Of a stretch of DNA of 64,000 bases, positions 25,475 through 35,879 are shown one piece after another. Each line of letters begins with the position of its first letter. The stretch's first letter is position 1. The position numbers and the translations under genes are program-made. The notes under the pieces are model-generated. The model was not told the DNA's origin and did not search any database. It saw only the letters and a list, made by a program, of their open reading frames with translations. This DNA is from Acanthosepion esculentum. Lineage: Eukaryota > Mollusca > Cephalopoda > Sepiida > Sepiidae. The stretch covers positions 33,764,999 to 33,828,998 of the forward strand of contig OZ038509.1 of NCBI GenBank assembly GCA_964036315.1. Reading direction: 5' to 3'.

Positions 25475-26070
25475 TATTGGTTGGCCAGAAAGTCCGGATT
25501 CACAAACCAAGCCGAAAGAAAACAACAAAACGATCTCTCTCTGAGGGAATTTCCAAGGAGTACTGCATTTCGAGCTTGTTCCATACGGTCACGCCATCAA
25601 CTCTAAACTGTATTGCCAGCAGCTAGACTGCGTGTACGACAAACTAAAAAAGGGGTATATTGCTTTAGTTAATCGAGATAGGGTTTTGTTTCAGCAAGAC
25701 AATACAAGACCACATACTGCCAGGTTGACTAAGGAGAAATTCAAACAGATGAACGGTGTTGAGATTCTTCTCCATCCACCATTCAGTCCCGATGCTGCTC
25801 CGACTGACTATAGCCTATTCCGCTCAATGGTACATTTCCTCCGCGACCAGCGATTCAACACTTTTGATGAAGTCAAGGAAGATTGCTTAGTTTTTTTTTT
25901 ATTATTATTATTCAAATCCAGCGAATTGGTATCTGGGACAGATTCGGATCGCTAGCAGAAGATCGACGAGAAAGACGGACTTTATTTTGAAGAAGAAATG
26001 TTGGAGTTGCTCCATAAAAAATTTGTTGTTTTCTTTCCGTTTCCTAATTGAGTCAGGATTTTTTGGTCAA

Positions 26071-26076
<6 letters not shown>
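25475..26076 (+). mobile_element. Internally deleted mariner transposon with TIRs and TA target site
   Basis: The left TIR starts after TA (25475-25476) with TTGGTTGGCCAGAAAGTC. The right TIR (26050-26074, inverted) matches it at 17 of 23 aligned positions and is followed by TA (26075-26076). Intact mariners are about 1.3 kb; this copy is about 0.6 kb. It keeps only the C-terminal half of the transposase, so some 0.7 kb including the N-terminal HTH half is gone. The right-hand TA target site runs straight into an 80-bp (TA)n tract. Confidence 0.8.
25545..25955 (+). pseudogene. Mariner transposase, C-terminal catalytic half
   Basis: Frame open from 25545 (after a TGA at 25542). Motifs in order: GVLHFELVPYG, YCQQLD, then FQQDNTRPHTA with the second catalytic Asp, then HPPFSP-DAAPTDYSLFRSM with the third Asp (DD34D-type spacing), then FDEVKE. 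A T10 run near 25890 marks damage. The expected final segment continues, after a TAG at 25953, as QKIDEKDGLYF. The first catalytic Asp and the DNA-binding domain are missing, so it is non-functional. Confidence 0.85.

Positions 26077-26158
<82 letters not shown>
26075..26158. repeat. (TA)n microsatellite at the mariner target site
   Basis: About 41 TA units starting exactly at the mariner's right TA duplication. Confidence 0.95.
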
Positions 26159-26162
<4 letters not shown>

Positions 26163-26659
26163 TGTTCGAATCTATCTATCTGTGTGTGTATGTATGTTTG
26201 TGTGTGTGTAAGTGAATTAGAAAATATATTGGGACTTTGTTCGGCTCGCAAATTGGCTGGACTATGAAATGTCTTGGTGTTTTTTTCATTTGCTGCACAT
26301 TAAAAAATGAACATTTTCTTTTCAGAGAAAGTATCTACAACAGTATGATGCTTAAAGTTACCTGAAAAAGAGTAAATCATTAGAAAAAGAGAATTTAGCA
26401 AACACTTGATAATATTATTTATGCTATATACATTCGACTGTTGTCCGCATCTTTGTTTTTATCTTCGAAAAGCTTCAATAGTTGCACTTCCCAGCATTTT
26501 TCAGGAGTCTGTCAATCCGGGTAACTTTCAGCGAATTTCAAACTGAACAATTTATTTAATCAATCTCTTTCTACTATCCATGCCTCGGGATAACTCTTCT
26601 TGATCATTTTTACCACGGCCCTTTTATTCTTTAGTCTGTTTAAACTAAATCTGTATAAC

Positions 26660-26894
26660 TGTTATGGTCCAAGTTAGGACCAAGGAAGAACAGCACGAAC
26701 ACAAGAGTAGAAATAACAAAGATATATTACACGAAATAATAATGCAAGATGTGGAAGGTGTTAGTATGACTGTCAGTGTGGTTTGGAGTGAACTACTATC
26801 GGCTCGACTCGATTTGTCTCTCTCTCTTGTGAGGCGTAGTAGATATAGTGTTTGGAAGAGTTCATTCTGTAGTTATAGGTAAGGACTCTTAACA
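26660..26894 (-). repeat. 3' LTR of gypsy element 1
   Basis: 235 bp, bounded by TGTTATGG and TTAACA on the plus strand. Direct-repeat partner of 29947-30181. The plus-strand open frame across it is fortuitous but shared by both LTRs. Confidence 0.93.
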
Positions 26895-27359
26895 CCCCCC
26901 TCCCAAGCTTTTACCTCGCAGGGGTCTTTAATATTTTTTCCTCTTCGGATTAATCATCAAAGATTTCGGCGGTTCTGAAATTGATTGAGGCCTTTGCACA
27001 TTGAATGTGTCAAATGTTGTTTCCATTACTTCCTCCTCTTCCTGAGGTAGACCGTTAGAATCCTCTAACAGCCTCTTTCTGATCTAACTTTGTTAAACAT
27101 GTTCACCGTAGTCTGTGAATGTAGAATCCAGCACAATAAGTAATTTGTTCAATGAAACAACGTCAATACCACTAGCATCAGCTGTTCAGTCTTCGGTATC
27201 AGAGGTTGGCAGTGAATATTTGGAGAAAAAACAAAATGGCTGCCTTTATACACGTCGGATTGAATATTCAGTGCTTTCCGATTGGTTAACCTCTTCTTGG
27301 TGGACTATAAAATGAGTCAGCTCATTTTGGTTGTCTCACTAATACATAGCAGGTACCCA

Positions 27360-28332
27360 AAAACTCCAACAGATTTAAGTGCCTTTTATGCGAGAACTTC
27401 GGACCTTGAATTATGTAAATCACGTTCCCGATTCGTTTCTCTATTGTACCAGGCTCCCAATAGGATGTGTTGTTTTTGAACATTTAAAAAAAACTTTCTC
27501 CCCTGGGTTAAATTTTCTTTTTGTTACAAACGACGTTGGTGATTGCTTTGTCTGTTTTGACAGTAATTTGTCGAATACCGATCTAATTTTTCGAGCGAAC
27601 ATTACTTCCACCAGCGATAATGCCGATGGCGTAGTACTGTTCGGTGTAATTCTATACACTTGCAAGAATTTTTGTAAAGCCTTTTCTGTTGGTAAGTCAT
27701 AAGCTTTCCTTAGTGCTCTTTTTAATGTATCTACAAACCTCTCCGCTTGCACGTTGGATATTGGGTGATATGGCGGGGATTTGATGTATTTCACCTGAAA
27801 AGTTTCACAAAATTCTTGAAAATCCGCAAATGTAAATTGTGTCCCATTATCGGTGACTAAACAATCAACCACTCTGAAACGAGCAAACAGCTCTTGAAGG
27901 CAATTTATTGTAGTCTCAGCAGTAGGTTTTCTACAACGAAATACTTCTGGCCATTTGCTGTAACTGTCTACTACAATCAAGTAGTAGAAACCTTCTAATG
28001 GACCTGCGAAATCTACATGGATTCTCGACCACGGTCGATCTTGTCTTAGGCCATGGCTTATGAGTGATCGGAGGTGCCTTGGCTGCTAAGGAACAGCCCT
28101 TGCATTTTCCCACCATATGTATAATATCTTGATCCATGTTTGGCCAGTACACGTAACTTCGCATTAAGGATTTTATCCTGTTCTTTCCTGGGGGGCCCAT
28201 GGGAAAATCCATGAGGATTCGGCTTTGTAGAGTTTTCGGTATTACTACTCTTTCATTATATAGCAGAACATTATCGCATAACGAAAAACTGTCTGATATA
28301 TTATTATCTTTTCCAACAATTTTTGTTTTCAT
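27360..28332 (-). pseudogene. Integrase of gypsy element 1 (two frameshifts)
   Basis: Begins with the RNase H-integrase linker and an H2C2 zinc-binding region: the Cys pair is visible in VGKCKGCSLA, while the His pair is less clear. The DDE core follows: HVDFAGP carries the first Asp, TDNGTQF the second, and NVQAERFVDTLK the Glu, so the catalytic triad residues survive. A one-base insertion near 28049 shifts frame just before the core, and another shift near 27470 moves into the C-terminal YWEPGTIEK segment, which reads to about 27365. All parts belong to one former gene. Disabled. Confidence 0.88.
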
Positions 28333-28344
28333 TTCCTTTATAAA

Positions 28345-29793
28345 TTAGTCATTCACTATTTCGTTTCTTATTTTCTGTAATGTGACGAGGAGGTCTCGAA
28401 TTGTACTATATAATGATGTTCTAATATCTTCCTCATATCGTAGAGCTGCAATTACGGAATCTAATTGTAATCTGATTTTTTTGTTTAACATTTCTACTTG
28501 TACGTATTTTCGTATATTTATCCCGTCCGCTTGGTCAGTTCTAGTGACTCTTACTCGGCTTTTGTTTTCTTTCTTTGTTCTACGGTGAGAACTTTTATGC
28601 CCCACTTTATTGCACGACAGACAAGTCTTATAGCGGTATGGACAATCTTTGCATCAATTCAAATTCCCACAGCGATAGCATGGACTGGGTGGTGGTTTAT
28701 TCAGAGGTTTCATTTGACTTTTTGTAGTAAAATAATTTGTTTGGTTTGTTTTTGAGCAGGGAGAAAAACGTGTTTGTCGTTGTACTTTTCGTATGTGAGC
28801 TATGCCAGACTCTTCGATATCTTTCGAGTCCTTTTTTACGCTTATACATCTCTGACAGTCATCAGTCAATTTTTGTAGCGCCAATTCTGGTTCTCTCTCA
28901 AGTTTTGTTAGAATTCTCCGTCTGATCTCCGCATCTTTAGTCGAAACCAGGCCTTGGACGAATATCAAACATTTAAAATTGTCAGGGCTGAGTTCAGATA
29001 ACTTAAAGTCATCGCAGTGTTTGTTTATTACGGAAGCAAATGTTATATAGCCTTCGCTATCCTTTTTTGTTAAATTTAAACCTTTCCACCTTTTGTGGAA
29101 TAGTGAAGTGTTCGGACTAAATAATTCTGTTAAAAGTTTCACGGCTTCCTTGAAAGTCAACTCATTCGTTTTCCTCTGTAGGATGTAGTCTACGCATTTA
29201 GTGTATTCGCTTGACCCTAGTTTCCTCAGTAGTAGGCGTACTTTTTTCGCGTCTGACCAATTCCCGCAATCAAACTCATATGAATCTTCATATTTTCTGA
29301 AGTAAACCGCGAAGGTTTTGTCTTCGTCCGGTGCATAAGTGAAGTCTTTGATAGAGCTCCATATAGCATTTTGCGAGAATGCCGCTTCATTTCCAGAATT
29401 TTGTCCTTTATTTGATACTGCCCGTAGTAGTAATTCTTTTAGTTCGAGTTGCTTCTCTTTGTTTTTCTGTTGAATTTCCAATAGTTTTTCTTCGTTTTTC
29501 TTTTGAATTTCTAACTGTTTTTCTTCGAGCCTAGTCTGTCTTTTCTCATTTTTTTGTTGCTGCTCAAATTGCATTTTCATTATTTCCAATATGGTTGTCT
29601 TAAAATCTTCCATGTTTACACTGTAATTTTTGTGTAACGATTTTTCCTTTTTTCTCAGTGTAGACTTCAGATCTTTGTCGCCTGTTGTTCTGGAACCAAA
29701 GTACGAAAAAATCTTCCTGTGTAGAATTCGATTCTGTTCTGGCTGACAGGTAAAATTCGTATCTTCGTTACCACTGTTAAGGTTGGTGTCCAA
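28345..29793 (-). pseudogene. Gag plus start of protease, gypsy element 1
   Basis: From 29793: a short N-terminal region, a long charged coiled-coil (Glu/Lys/Gln heptads, about residues 60-125), a capsid-like helical domain, then zinc knuckles CYRCG and CLSCNKVGH. One TGA stop (28654-28656) interrupts the knuckle region, and the same frame continues to 28345. The protease begins (VEMLNKKIRLQLD) and stops before its DTG triad, joining directly to RNase H/integrase-linker sequence (LRYEEDIRTSLY). That junction marks the internal deletion of RT. A stop at 28345 separates this from the integrase, again in the same frame. Confidence 0.85.
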
Positions 29794-29946
29794 GAAAATG
29801 CACTTTTTTTAATCTTCGCGTAGAACTTCTTTCTTTTTTTCTCAATACCTCCGTCGACTCTTTTATGGACGACCGATAGCAAAAAGTTTTTTTTTTTTTT
29901 TTAGATTCTCCGCGTAGAATTCGTTTTTCAATAACCTCGTCGCCAC

Positions 29947-30181
29947 TGTTATGGTCCAGGTTAGGACCAAGGAAGAACAACACGAACACAAGAGTAGAAA
30001 TAACGAAGATATATTACACGGAATAATAATACAAGATGTGGAAGGTGTTAGTATGACTGTCAGTCTGGTTTGGAGTGAACTACTATCGCCTCGACTCGAT
30101 TCGTCCCTCTCTCTTGAGAGGCGTAGTATACATAGTGTTAGGAAGAGTTCATTCTGTAGTTATAGGTAAGGACCCATAACA
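29947..30181 (-). repeat. 5' LTR of gypsy element 1
   Basis: 235 bp, same length as its partner. Transcription of the element would start here and run leftwards. The primer-binding region lies at 29946 and leftwards. Confidence 0.93.
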
Positions 30182-31095
30182 ATAACTGGGCTCAATTATT
30201 TATTGGCCTATTTCAACTGAATCTGTATAATTCGGCTTAGTCATTGATTGGCTTGTTTCAACTGAATCTGTATAACCTGGCTCAGTTATTGCTTGGTCCA
30301 TTTTAAACAGTTTAAAATGAACCTGTATAACCCAGCTCAGTTCTTGTTTGGTCGGTTTCAACTGAATCTATATAACCCGGCTCAGGTATTGGTTGGCTTG
30401 TTTCAAATGAATCTGTATAACCTCGCTCAGTTATTTGTTAGCCTATTTCAACTGATTCTGTATAACCTGGCTCGGTTATTGGTTGGCCTATGTCAATCGA
30501 ATCTGTATAACCCTGCTCAGTTGTTGCTTAGCCTGTTTCAATCGGTATGAACCGGATCAGTTATTAATTGTCCTGTTTCCACTGAATAACCTGGCTCAGT
30601 TATTGGTTGGTCCGTTTTGAACTGAATGAGTATAACCCGACTCAGTTATTTCTTAGTCTGTTTTATCTTACTTTATATAACTCGGCTCAATTATTGGTTG
30701 GCCTATTTCAACTGTATCTTTATTACCCACACAATTATGTTATGGCCTCTTTCAACAGAATCTATGTAACCTGGCTCAGTTATTCCCTGGCCTGTTTCAA
30801 CTGAAACTATAATCCATCCAAGTTATTCCCTGGCCTGTTTCAACTGAATGTGTATAAACTGGCTGAGTTATTTGTTGGACCGTTTCAGCTGAATTTGTAT
30901 AAGTCGACTCAGTTATTGGCTGGCTACTTTCAACTGAATATCATAGCTCAATTATTTCTTGGCCTTTTTCAATTGAATCAGTAAACCCGGCTCAGTTATT
31001 TTTTGGCCTTTTTCAATTGAATAAGTAAACTCTGCTCAGTTATTTTTTGGCCTTTTTCTACTGAATCTGTATAAACCGGCTCAGAGATTGCTTTA
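30182..31095. repeat. Degenerate ~45-bp minisatellite split by gypsy element 1
   Basis: About 20 diverged units built on TTTCAACTGAATCTGTATAA, CCTGGCTCAGTTATT and GGTTGGCCTG. The last unit before the left LTR (26625-26659, GTCTGTTTAAACTAAATCTG...) belongs to the same array, so the retrotransposon landed inside it. Short plus-strand frames rich in LYNPAQ are artefacts. Confidence 0.85.
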
Positions 31096-31099
31096 TTAG

Positions 31100-31945
31100 A
31101 AGTACAAACTATTTCCATGTTTTTTATTGTAATGATTTAATAGTATTTATGGCTGATATTTTTTTAAAGAGAAATCATTATTATAGAATGATTTGTTCAA
31201 GCTAGTATCATCACTTAGTTATTTTTCCTCACCGCGTATCCACCGTTGAATCCTCTCGCCTTCTTTAGATGTATGTCACAGTTGTTAACCGTTAGGGAAT
31301 TTCGAACTGAAACCTTTATTCAATTCATAGATGTAAATATTCAGCATTCCGTTAGAAATCTCTCATCAGTTAATTCTATACTTTATACCAAAATTCAACC
31401 AATATAATCCTCTAGAACAAGGCAAGTAGAGAGGTAGAGTTACAAACATTATGATGAATGACATGTAAAACTGTGTGAGAAAAGGTGATGTGAGGCGAAG
31501 CTGTTGAGGCTAAAGAGGATATATAACACTTGATCCTTGACTTGAAGTGGTGAAGTTTGTATTTATCAAGCAAGCCCACATGTGGGAGTTTTGTTCATAA
31601 AGTAGCGATTCTTGGGGAATAGCTGAGAGGAAACTCTATCCTTATATTCCCCTCCCACTACATAAATACGACTGCATCAATAAAAAAAAACATTATTCAG
31701 TTTAAATAAATCGTTTTAAAGGAGAAAAATACGTTATATGGGATTTTTCTCCATTTTATCATTTAATTACCAACCTATAGTCTGTTATATAGAATTCATA
31801 TATCCCATTTTTCAACTTATGACTTTCTACTGATAAAAAAATGGGTTCAATCTAACTGAATAATTCTTTTTGTTTTGTCCTCATCATTGTTGTTTTTATT
31901 GTCATTTAATAGCAAATTCAAAGTGAGGGCAGGTTGCAATTTTGT
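31100..31945. other. Non-coding, nothing recognised
   Basis: Unique AT-rich sequence between the minisatellite and the SINE at 31948. Confidence 0.5.
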
Positions 31946-31947
31946 AA

Positions 31948-32070
31948 GCGTAGCTTAGATGTGACACAAGTCCGAAAGTCTGAGTCACTCAGTGAGATCG
32001 AACTCACTATTCATTCGTAATTGATTTAGCGGGACAAGCTTGTTAACAATTGCACCAGGCTGAAGAGCCC
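31948..32070 (-). mobile_element. tRNA-derived SINE, family B copy 1
   Basis: On the minus strand: GGCTCTTCAGCCTGGTGCAA, AACAAGC-TTGTCCCGCT, AATTACGA, AGTGAGTTCGATCTCACT (T arm and B box), TTTCGGACTTGTG and CACATCTAAGCTACGC. It aligns throughout with the SINE nested in gypsy element 2 at 53140-53273. Confidence 0.8.
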
Positions 32071-32149
32071 AAACAGAAGGATGGTGAGTTGGCTGCAAAA
32101 TCTATTATCTCATTAATAATTACTTGATAATCATATATCGATAGTCAGT

Positions 32150-32480
32150 TATATGGGCACGTGGCCGAGTGGTTCGAATCTCACCTTGGTCGATTTGTCA
32201 GGAAGGAGACTTCCTGGTGTTATTAGTCTAGATGAGGCTATCCTAGCGTGCGTCACCTTTGGAAAGTGTCTGAAAATCATGCCACGGGTTGACACAAGCC
32301 AGGTGAGTGAAACTGGGTAGTCGTCGGTAGTTGTTCTGTCCCAGGTCATCGTGGCTGAGGGTTTTGATCTTGCTGGCCTTGTTCAGACTGTTGATCACGC
32401 TAGATAGCGCGATATCTCACAGAAATTGCAGTATGAACCACAGGTGGGTCCTGTGGGTTTTGAACAAACACAAATGTACG
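32150..32480 (+). mobile_element. SINE, family A copy 2, A and B boxes fused
   Basis: Head GGCCGAGTGG (A-box-like) joins TTCGAATCTCACC (B-box-like) directly, so the middle of the tRNA-like region is missing. The body shares CTGAAAATCATGCCACGGGTTGAC, split here as CTGAAAATCATGCCACGG plus GTTGAC, with 6205-6490, and shares CACCTTTGG-AAGTGTCT and CCACGGGT with the 5S/tRNA SINE at 61780-62310. With the internal promoter damaged this copy was probably dead on arrival or later deleted. Confidence 0.7.
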
Positions 32481-32484
32481 AGTG

Positions 32485-33335
32485 AGTGTTCCATTTAGAT
32501 TAGATGGTCTGATGCACGGGACGGAACTTTTTAAGACAATAATAATTTTCTCTGACTGCTATTAACCTAAAACTTGAGCTGTATATAGAATATAAAATGT
32601 ATAAAGAGAAATAAATAAATGTTTTCCTTTGTGCGGATATATTCTTGTTATACGATGTATTCATGTTATACTATGTATGTTGAAGGTTAAGCAAATATTT
32701 TAACTGAATTTCTGAGCAGCAAAATCAAAAGAAGACAGAAATGGCTGAAGAAGCATTAATAGAAGATGCTTATTCATTATCATTCCAAATTTATTAATTG
32801 GAATGACGGCCAAATAATATATAGGCAAGTGCTGGAAGTTGAAAATATTGAAAGAAATGGCAAATATTAACTTATTGGTTAGCTGTATATCTGATGCCAA
32901 TATGAATTTCCTTGTTAAAAAGGGAAAAAGTTAGAGAGTATAAAAATGTAATTGTTTCAACCATATTAAATGTATTTATATTTTAAGAAGGCTATAGAAA
33001 ATTTTTGAAATGTCCCGATAGAAAGCAACGCAACACCAGAAATGAAATAATTCTTCCGAGAAGAAACAATTGGAAAGTGATTCATCGAAATCAAAATGCC
33101 GTCTTGCAGATCAATGGCGTAGAGGATTCAACATATTTATGAACTTATGTCAGTTTAGGCTAAACATTATAAATATCATGACCTTGATTAGTTGGTTATA
33201 TAGATTCGCATTTCTCGCTGATGTTCGATGTTTGAGTGCTCATTTATAAGGCAGGCAATTCTCATCGAATAGAATGAACTTGAGCGTAGTTATCTTTCCA
33301 CAAGTATTTTCTTCCGTTTAAGCTTCATAAATGAG
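32485..33335. other. Non-coding, nothing recognised
   Basis: AT-rich unique sequence. No recognisable coding or RNA features. Confidence 0.5.
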
Positions 33336-33339
33336 CAGA

Positions 33340-33740
33340 TACTTTTTTTTAAATCGGCATTATGCCATGCAAGGCAGAAAAGATACTAAGACACAAGGGG
33401 CCACATGGTGTGAAAGAATTAGGAACAGAAACATTAATAATGAGCGGGAGAAGGGAAGACTAATCAGGAACACAGTAGATAATGATTGACATTGCATTTA
33501 AATTTCTCAAGATGAAAGTTAACTGGAAAGTATGGAGTCAGAAGAGAGTTCCACAAGTGAGAAGTGCGAGAAAAGAAACTGTTAGCATAGAACTTAGGGC
33601 TATATCTAGTCAGCTCAACTGTAAATTGATGAGATCTTGACGCCAGTCTAGTACTGCGCTTAAATTCATAAAGTCTAACAATTACCGAGCAAATACCATG
33701 AAAGTATTAATAAAAAAGACACAGAGAGGCAACCTTACTT
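33340..33740 (+). repeat. Dispersed repeat R, copy 1 (second at 42838)
   Basis: About 370 bp aligned with 42838-43209 in the same orientation. Shared blocks include CATGCAAGGCAG, AGAAACATTAATAATGAGCG, GTTAGCATAGAACTTA, TGTAAATTGATGAGATC and AAAGACACAGAGAGGCAACC. Both copies show the same broken reading frame on the plus strand with conserved codons (for example QLNCKLMRS), which suggests a former coding region. I do not recognise the protein. Confidence 0.75.
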
Positions 33741-34521
33741 ACGAACAATATAAAGTTGTTAGAAAACTGAATGATCTCCGCCATAATTACTTCCAGTGAC
33801 ACATATTTAGATAGCGATAAAACGAATTGGTGTTAAACATTATGAGTAGCATTTACATTCGTATCAATTTTAAATTAATACTAGTTTCATTAGATGAAGC
33901 ATTGTCAACTTTTATTATTAATGTTTGACTACACTATTCACTTTCATCTCCATTTTTTATTTGATGAAACATTCTTATTAATTTTGATTATTGTTTTCTT
34001 TAATCTTCATTTGTATTCGCTTTTTATCTCTGTTTTTATTCATCTTGACTAGTAATTAATTTCGTTTTTATTAGAGTAATTTATATTTTTTTTCTGTTTA
34101 TGTTAATTAAATTTATTCACACCAAAACTAAATTTAATTACATTTTATTCAATCATATCTTTGCCATATAGGACACAATATAAACCTTGAGTCCATCATA
34201 AAAATTAAGAATGGTGTATAGGTGAATATTAAACACTTCAGATACCTCAGCGTATGAATCAGTTATAACAAATTTAATATTGGAGGAAAGGAAATCGAAC
34301 ATAGAATAGGCAACCTCAAATGTAGTTTTGGCCAACACTTCAAATTGCTATAAAACCAAAACGTCAATCTGAAAACTTGAGCTATGTTTTTAAACAGCCT
34401 CGTCTGATCGAGACATTCATATGGATCTAATGCATGGCGCCATTCTCGTTCAGAAACATCTAAACTACCAGCTATATACAACCATTTTCTCAGATCAATG
34501 GTTAAGAATGGCTTTGTGTGA

Positions 34522-34780
34522 GTGAAGCCTTTGGGTCTCGTCGAAGATCATCTTTCATTGAACACTGTGGACAGGCAATACAGAATCACAAACAATGAAC
34601 AGTACCAAATAACAGGAACCACATTTCTTGAGGATTACCAACAGCGACAACAAGTAAAATGGATAGCACATGTGACTCGAAGAGAAAATAATGACATAAT
34701 GAAGATTTAAACAATCCACACTACTTCAAATAAAATGTTAGGAAGAAAAGCGACAACAGTTACTGAACATGAAAAATCTA
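34522..34780 (+). pseudogene. LINE ORF2 C-terminal remnant
   Basis: FLEDYQQRQQVKWIAHVTRR followed by ENNDIMK resembles the post-RT region of RTE/CR1-type LINEs (K/W-I-A/G-H-V-x-R-x-x-N-x-x-I-K). After a stop at 34708 the next codons give LGRKATT. Upstream motifs are too degraded to place. No catalytic RT sequence is seen. Confidence 0.5.
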
Positions 34781-34914
34781 TTTTCCTGAAAATTGTTTTA
34801 AGAGAAAGATTTTATAACCTTTAACCGAAATCAGCACTGGCTGCTTGGTCAATTAATGCCAAATGTGTCCTTATAGGGGAACGGCTAATATTACCATTAC
34901 CACTATCAGGCTGA

Positions 34915-35085
34915 TCTTCGTTAACTTTTAAGTATAATTCCACACGTTTTGATATGAAAGAGATTTTGATGTACACTAGAATCTAGTTTTTTTTATAGGG
35001 AAATTGTTCTCATCAAAGCATTTTCCAGCGATCAAAACAACTAATCTAATGCTAAATCAGGTGAATATGGCACATTATCGCCATT
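34915..35085 (-). pseudogene. Mariner transposase C-terminal relic
   Basis: On the minus strand PYSPDLALD, then LF-SLENALM, then a weak SYQN-WNY region echo the mariner segment that contains the third catalytic Asp (SPDLAPSDY-LF-SLQNAL). It has several stops and nothing else of the gene is recognisable. Confidence 0.5.
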
Positions 35086-35216
35086 TTCTATTTTAATATC
35101 GAGCATGCGCGCTGTTTGGTTTTGATTTTGTCGACTGCAGAGTATAGTAGAATCAGTTGGGCACCGTCTGTGAGAAAAAGAGCACCATGACGCAATTCTA
35201 TCTGTCATAAATTTGG

Positions 35217-35476
35217 AAACGGCATGCTGTACTGCTTGGCATTCGTCTGGGTGTCAATCTGAGGACAGTGCAGAGGATTCATAAACCCCTTGTTTATAAT
35301 GTGTGGGGCGCAATTGAGCGAAAAACAAACACATTTCCTTGGAACAATGAGGATGAACTGAAGGCGAGGATTGTGGCAGCATTCACCAAGTGAAAGCGAC
35401 CGTCCAGAAGAAGTGCAGGACATACAGAAGTCGTCTGGAAGCCATAGTTGAAGCCAATGACGATTTTATTGAATAA
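35217..35476 (+). pseudogene. Tc1/mariner-superfamily transposase, HTH fused to C-terminus by deletion
   Basis: An N-terminal HTH-like segment (IRLGVNLRTVQRIHK, 35241-35285) runs in frame straight into the region after the last catalytic Asp (VWGAIERKTN ... NEDELKARIVAAFT). A stop at about 35391 and a frameshift precede VQKKCRTYRSRLEAIVEAND and DFIE-stop at 35474. The catalytic core is deleted. The ending resembles the maT/Tc1-like C-terminus. Confidence 0.65.
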
Positions 35477-35582
35477 ATTTAGGTTTTAGTATTTCAAGAT
35501 ATTTTTCTGTAATTTTGGTAAAATAAGATGTCAGTGTTATTTTTATTTTTGCGTAGTTTAGACGACAATATATTCATCGCAC

Positions 35583-35588
35583 CATATA

Positions 35589-35651
<63 letters not shown>

Positions 35652-35860
35652 TAGATTAATAGATATTAATCTATCATAGTCCAGTGATATAAATATGTCC
35701 ATCTAAAAAGGGTTTATAAAAATATTCTAATATTTTGACATATTGGAGCGAGAAGTGTCAAGCATCTACTCTTTATACCTTGATATGTCCCCCTCCCCCC
35801 TCTCTCCCTCTCTATCTATCTATCTATCAATCTATCCATCTATCTATCTATCTATCTATA
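35583..35860. repeat. (TA)n and (CTAT)n microsatellites
   Basis: TA tract 35583-35647; CTAT tract about 35813-35860, preceded by a (CCCTCT)-type run. Confidence 0.9.
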
Positions 35861-35879
35861 ATAGTGAGTTGCTATCTAT

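Larger units (their letters stand above)
26660..30181 (-). mobile_element. Ty3/gypsy LTR retrotransposon, RT-deleted
   Basis: Complete at both ends: 235-bp LTRs (26660-26894 and 29947-30181) starting TG and ending CA, and a perfect 5-bp target duplication ATAAC (26655-26659 and 30182-30186). Minus-strand order: 5' LTR, primer-binding region starting TGGCGACGAGG next to 29946, gag, start of protease, then a deletion, then integrase, then a G-rich polypurine tract abutting the 3' LTR (26895-26905). RT and RNase H are missing. The LTRs differ at about 15 of 235 sites by hand count (roughly 6%), so insertion is not recent. It is inserted inside a minisatellite whose units continue on both sides. 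Confidence 0.93.

Noticed and set aside
26664..26882. Two similar 72-codon plus-strand frames at 26664 and 29951 as a duplicated gene
   Set aside because: They lie within the two LTRs of gypsy element 1, opposite to its transcription; similarity is explained by LTR identity.
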